Source: Lunularia cruciata | Lineage: Eukaryota; Streptophyta; Marchantiopsida; Lunulariales; Lunulariaceae | Direction of reading: 5' to 3' | DNA length: 64,000 nucleotides | NCBI GenBank assembly: GCA_948567375.1 | Contig: OX419762.1 | Location: 47,907,034 to 47,971,033 of the forward strand | In this document: one piece after another, positions 62,901 through 64,000 of the stretch | Layout of the letters: every line of letters starts with the position of its first letter | Numbering within the stretch: the first letter of the stretch is position 1 | Notes under the pieces: model-generated | Told to the model about the DNA's origin: nothing | The model's input: the letters and a program-made list of their open reading frames with translations, nothing else | Database searches by the model: none | Position numbers and translations under genes: made by a program

Positions 62901-64000
62901 GAACGAGGAGAAAGAACTCATCTGGTGGCAATCAGAACGTTGGAAGTACAGATTCAGGCATTGGGCCCCAGGTTGATGAAGGACCCATTGGCTGGAACAA
63001 GGTAATTTACGTCCAAAACTATAGCCTTTACGTTTAGCTGTGAAGACCTAGTTAGACACATAATCCATTGATACGCGTAAGAGTTGTTCCCAAGTAACTG
63101 ACATTACCAGTTCTGATTCTGCTTCCCTTCACGGCAGCGTTCTATTCACGTGTTATCTACTCAACGTTAGCCTAGGGCTTTCATGCTAGGATCGTTGGGA
63201 GAGGTGCTCAAGCATCGTGATATTCTGATTGGAAGAGATTTCGGAAAACAATTGGTTATCCATAAATCGATTTGTCCAGACAGAAGTTGACTAGGATTCT
63301 TCCGCCCTTCTTTGCCAGCTTAAGACTGATTGGGCTGATGCGTACAGGTGTATTGGCTTGAAGTCGATTATCTTGCCACAGCTAAAGCTGCTCAGGTAAC
63401 TTTGTGGTGCTTACCATTTGCTTACCTATTGTGGTGCTTACCATCTTACCTTTGGCCTAATTACTTGTGACTATCACGTTAAGATGTGGTTCCCAGATTG
63501 CTCTGATTACAAAGCGTCCTAGGACTCTAATTTGCCGTAAAATGTGACTTGTGAAATCTCGCTGCAGCAATGTGCTGCATATTTTACTTCCGTGCTGTAT
63601 GTAGAGCACTGGTGCAAGGAATCCTTTGGTAATCTTACACTTGGTCCACCTGATTTTTCCAGTGATGATGAGGTGAGAAATTTTTCTGTACAGCGGTAGA
63701 CCTCTTAGTGCAGATTAAGATGTGCACGTTATCATATCTATTTCCTCGTCATCTATACTATGTCTAAATATTTACTGGGCCTCCTACTAGAGGGCCTGAG
63801 TTTCTTCGAGTAAGGTTGCAATCGAATCACTTCACGGCTAATGACTGTTGGTGTAACAGCTACCTGCGCACTTGGAGTTGCTTGTGAGGGTGTACACAAG
63901 AATAAATGAACCAGATGGAGTATATGGTGTTATCCGCTCCCATAAGGTTCTGTTAGTTACTCTTTACTTCTCTGTGGTATTTTTCAGACAAGATAGGCCG
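31438..64000 (+). CDS. ATM: ATM serine/threonine kinase (5' part, 48 exons, runs off the window)
   Basis: ATM is the nuclear PI3K-like kinase that senses DNA double-strand breaks through MRN and phosphorylates H2AX and other targets. I joined 48 exons with continuous phase, about 2,060 codons: an N-terminal TAN region, long HEAT-type helical repeats, and the first part of the FAT domain. The remaining FAT, kinase and FATC parts lie beyond 64000. Identification rests on many plant-ATM-like blocks, such as CCPWLLPALI, VRLLLSRKVAVLFETWDGHE and YFTSVLYVEHWCKESFGNL. Exon 1 begins at ATG 31438 (MIGVTVHDVEEL). Most borders are GT-AG; intron 11 appears GC-AG. The least certain borders are the acceptor of exon 8, the donor of exon 47, and whether a small exon is missing between 45457 and 45918. 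Intron 43 spans 14.3 kb. Confidence 0.93.
35433..35871 (-). mobile_element. Solo copia LTR in ATM intron 11
   Basis: It is a diverged inverted copy of the LTRs of copia element A (53414-53872, 58087-58549). On the plus strand it begins TGATGAGAACC and ends AACTAACA, and it is flanked by a perfect 5-bp duplication CATTG at 35428-35432 and 35872-35876. No internal region remains. Like the LTRs of element A, its minus strand keeps an open frame starting MSDTSEVRMTEDRPSTSKTR. It accounts for most of the length of intron 11. Confidence 0.92.
36554..42465 (+). CDS. ATM: ATM exons 13-28 (central helical repeats)
   Basis: Exons: 36554-36595, 36746-36816, 36919-36967, 37104-37220, 37544-37708, 37783-37935, 38239-38441, 38759-39467, 40273-40344, 40481-40657, 40960-41085, 41234-41361, 41511-41664, 41923-41969, 42094-42157, 42391-42465. 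Phases are consistent at every join. Exon 20 is the largest (709 bp) and includes an acidic, low-complexity DIDLDLDADAE run that plant homologues need not share. Exon 24 carries the conserved VRLLLSRKVAVLFETWDGHE. Exon 18 starts at 37783 because the upstream acceptor at 37766 would bring in a stop. Short introns of about 100-800 bp separate them; those at 42158-42390 and 39468-40272 are long enough to hold other signals, but I saw only a hairpin at 42274-42302. Confidence 0.85.
42274..42302. repeat. 10-bp inverted repeat in ATM intron 27
   Basis: ACCCCTCGGA at 42274-42283 and TCCGAGGGGT at 42293-42302 are perfectly complementary around a 9-nt loop. No known role can be assigned. Confidence 0.8.
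42760..48541 (+). CDS. ATM: ATM exons 29-43 (helical repeats up to the giant intron)
   Basis: Exons: 42760-42879, 43050-43238, 43372-43493, 43682-43787, 44127-44254, 44728-44869, 45016-45180, 45359-45457, 45918-46100, 46577-46816, 46956-47027, 47403-47472, 47649-47766, 48041-48164, 48395-48541. Landmarks are CCPWLLPALIYYG (exon 29), ALQVSMLTLAEITEDERDEL (30), AIKTVVDGFLD (31), EIFRADRVFL (32), QEQCCQVMSFMLDKLY (34), GVGDPHAVVFHLP (38) and LSTERGQSVFLS (39). All match the order of these blocks in plant ATM. Exon 37 is taken from 45918 because only that frame stays open. Plant homologues have a short stretch before it that I could not place, so a small exon between 45458 and 45917 may be missing. 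Confidence 0.85.
49391..49412 (-). other. Polypurine tract of copia element B
   Basis: On the minus strand TTAAGGGGGGG lies directly before the LTR start TTTAGATT (the other LTR has TGTTAGATT). This is the expected site for plus-strand priming. Confidence 0.8.
49424..52730 (-). pseudogene. Pol remnants of copia element B (integrase, RT, RNase H)
   Basis: Reading leftward: a pre-integrase finger (CHRHLEHINKTRLQLL, then CSRCLHGKQTR) and integrase (FVTFIDDYTRYTFLYLL, PHTPQQNGVAERKNRTLVE) at 52712-51316. Reverse transcriptase follows (CKWIFKKKHNAQDLIQRYKA, ARGFSQVPGIDYTETYSPVV) at 51023-50475, and its C-terminal part at 50373-50110. RNase H (LSKAATEAVWLKRLLSDLG, with ANIFTKGL at the end) is at 49738-49424. 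The order protease-integrase-RT-RNase H is that of Ty1/copia. Frameshifts and stops split it into at least six frames. Confidence 0.88.
52744..53180 (-). pseudogene. Gag N-terminal remnant of copia element B
   Basis: The minus-strand frame starts MENQESLVPPPLFSLFE near 53172. In a shifted frame it continues FVKFNGNYFQSWKHCLALKL, the typical copia gag start (a K.NG.NY..W block). A Gly-Pro-Ala repeat run lies between. The rest of gag is deleted. Confidence 0.75.
53271..53282 (-). other. Primer-binding site of copia element B
   Basis: The minus strand reads TGGTATCAGAGC immediately next to the LTR end ...CTGTCA. This is the canonical site complementary to the 3' end of plant initiator tRNA-Met, and it sets B's polarity. 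Confidence 0.92.
53414..53872 (+). repeat. 5' LTR of copia element A
   Basis: It starts TGTTAGATTTAG and ends TTCTCATCA, just before the primer-binding site. Internal words include CCCTAATTAGGG and a TTTATAAGAG box that might serve as TATA. The last quarter contains an open frame from ATG 53794, apparently the gag start. Confidence 0.93.
53794..54800 (+). pseudogene. Gag of copia element A (starts inside the LTR)
   Basis: The frame opens at ATG 53794 within the 5' LTR (MSDTSKVRMTED), runs through the LTR end and the primer-binding site, and continues PQSPLGLIGELRELEK. It reaches a stop at 54069-54071. After a frameshift the capsid continues with SWEIWHKLKNFYSV, a stop, then MWNTKLADGEDFTLHLSKLQ. 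A CCHC knuckle, CYFCHEKGHVAPIC, lies at 54610-54651. The same LTR frame is open in the 3' LTR and in the solo LTR in ATM intron 11, which supports it as real coding sequence. Confidence 0.75.
53873..53886 (+). other. Half-tRNA-type primer-binding site of copia element A
   Basis: Immediately after the LTR is GGTTATGGGCCCAC. It is the reverse complement of the anticodon stem-loop stretch of plant initiator tRNA-Met (GUGGGCCCAUAACC, containing the CAU anticodon), not of its 3' end. Priming by an internal tRNA-Met fragment is known for Drosophila copia and yeast Ty5. The tRNA sequence is from memory. Confidence 0.82.
54211..55347 (+). pseudogene. Gag C-terminus, protease and pre-integrase of copia element A
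   Basis: One open frame holds the capsid end, the zinc knuckle, then the aspartic protease active site GWFLDSGATSHIC (Asp codon at 54862), then VLYVPDYTKNLISVHRL and the pre-integrase HLWHLRLGHLSVQNL. It ends in a frameshift near 55330, after which integrase continues in another frame (from about 55269). An intact element would read this as one polyprotein. Confidence 0.88.
55269..58079 (+). pseudogene. Integrase, reverse transcriptase and RNase H of copia element A
   Basis: The integrase part (55269-55760) has CIGCAEGKAHK, DVIHSDVWGYM and RTDGGREYRNEEF, with the first two acidic residues of the D,D,E triad. A TGA at 55758-55760 replaces the expected Gly in the N-G-VAERLNRT motif. From 55761 the frame is open to 58079: VAERLNRTLVDKALAML, then FGCPAYVHIP, then reverse transcriptase (KWVFRVKRGAENEILKYKA, with the catalytic YVDD at 57108-57119), then RNase H (KLEAYTDASWGDD, ATQEVIWNRRLLKELG) and VFTKTLPKDKH. 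The long undamaged frame indicates recent activity. Confidence 0.92.
58077..58086 (+). other. Polypurine tract of copia element A
   Basis: TAAGTGGGAG immediately precedes the 3' LTR and overlaps the stop codon of pol. It is the expected plus-strand primer position. Confidence 0.8.
58087..58549 (+). repeat. 3' LTR of copia element A
   Basis: It aligns end to end with 53414-53872. Differences include several transitions in the first 140 bp and a short insertion (ATCTTTGAAGG versus CTGAAGA) near 58380. It ends TCATCA before the duplication TAGTT. Confidence 0.93.
58649..62869 (+). repeat. Diverged repeat array in ATM intron 43
   Basis: Several related blocks recur here and at 48.8-49.17 kb. 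One is CTACTTCGGCACTGC... with a mouse-trap of CTTTCGTGGAGG and TATGACCGCC/TATGGCCGCC (48840, 58930, 59750, 61010). One is CCACCCCACATTTGTTGATCTG (about 49130 and 61720). One is the GTTCTGGAT(C/A)CC...GAACGGCTTCTG motif (59215, 60440, 62039, 62113, 62176, 62270, 62670, 62775 and others). Units are partial and shuffled, so no single period holds. Within it is a 67-bp tandem repeat at about 62078-62215. No coding capacity or RNA gene is recognised. Confidence 0.7.
61574..61615. repeat. 13-bp perfect inverted repeat with BamHI-type core
   Basis: GTTCTGGATCCCC and GGGGATCCAGAAC are exact complements separated by a loop of about 13 nt. It is made of one direct and one inverted copy of the motif that recurs in this array. 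Confidence 0.85.
62870..64000 (+). CDS. ATM: ATM exons 44-48 (start of FAT domain)
   Basis: Exons: 62870-63001, 63348-63395, 63568-63672, 63860-63951 and 63988 onward (cut by the window edge). They read VYWLEVDYLATAKAAQ, then QCAAYFTSVLYVEHWCKESF, then a block with NEPDGVYGVIRSHK. These are the first blocks of the ATM FAT domain, which packs against the kinase. Exon 47 is taken to end at 63951 (donor GTTAGT), because the nearer GT at 63947 would put a stop in the next exon. In-phase resumption here after exon 43 at 48541 shows the 14.3-kb gap is one intron. Confidence 0.88.

Noticed and set aside
1-64000. tRNA, rRNA genes or CRISPR arrays
   Set aside because: I saw no cloverleaf-like A/B box pair with intact acceptor stem and no regular short-repeat/spacer pattern. 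The tRNA-like words are only primer-binding sites of retroelements.

Overview
This is nuclear DNA of a green plant. It has spliceosomal genes with short introns (about 80-500 bp, GT-AG), plant-type Ty1/copia and Ty3/gypsy LTR retrotransposons, and primer-binding sites matching plant initiator tRNA-Met. The two protein-coding genes (GPAA1 and ATM) resemble plant homologues but look diverged by eye, and the mix of retroelements is unlike that of a typical flowering plant. A non-seed land plant or close streptophyte relative seems most likely. The species cannot be named from the sequence alone.

Layout. 1-6.9 kb: intergenic, with two dispersed repeats (A at 1.14-1.84 kb, B at 4.02-4.62 kb), an 81-bp tandem duplication, a GC-rich short-unit array, and an inverted copy of a repeat family that fills the giant ATM intron. 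7.09-10.74 kb: GPAA1 on the minus strand, six exons with continuous phase, about 748 codons. 11.76-25.91 kb: a three-level nest of LTR retrotransposons. A decayed minus-strand gypsy element (D) is split inside its reverse transcriptase by a second gypsy element (F, 13.1-22.5 kb), and F is itself split twice by solo LTRs of D's family. F carries a cytosine-5 DNA methyltransferase-like domain between protease and reverse transcriptase, and a PHD finger near its 3' end. 25.9-29.2 kb: second copies of repeats B and A, in the opposite order. 29.2-31.4 kb: unique or low-complexity DNA upstream of ATM.

31.4-64.0 kb: ATM on the plus strand. I could build 48 exons with continuous reading frame (about 2,060 codons), from the start codon to the beginning of the FAT domain. 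The kinase and FATC parts lie beyond the window. Intron 11 has an apparent GC donor and holds a solo copia LTR with a 5-bp target duplication. Intron 43 is about 14.3 kb, made of a diverged repeat array that was invaded by a minus-strand copia (B) and then by a plus-strand copia (A) inside B's LTR. Element A is nearly complete but frameshifted. Its primer-binding site matches the anticodon arm of initiator tRNA-Met (half-tRNA type), and its gag frame opens inside the LTR.

The two host genes have unrelated jobs: GPI-anchor attachment in the ER, and DNA double-strand-break signalling. Everything else is mobile-element history. The most unusual item is element F, which appears to have carried both a DNA methylation writer and a chromatin-reader finger.
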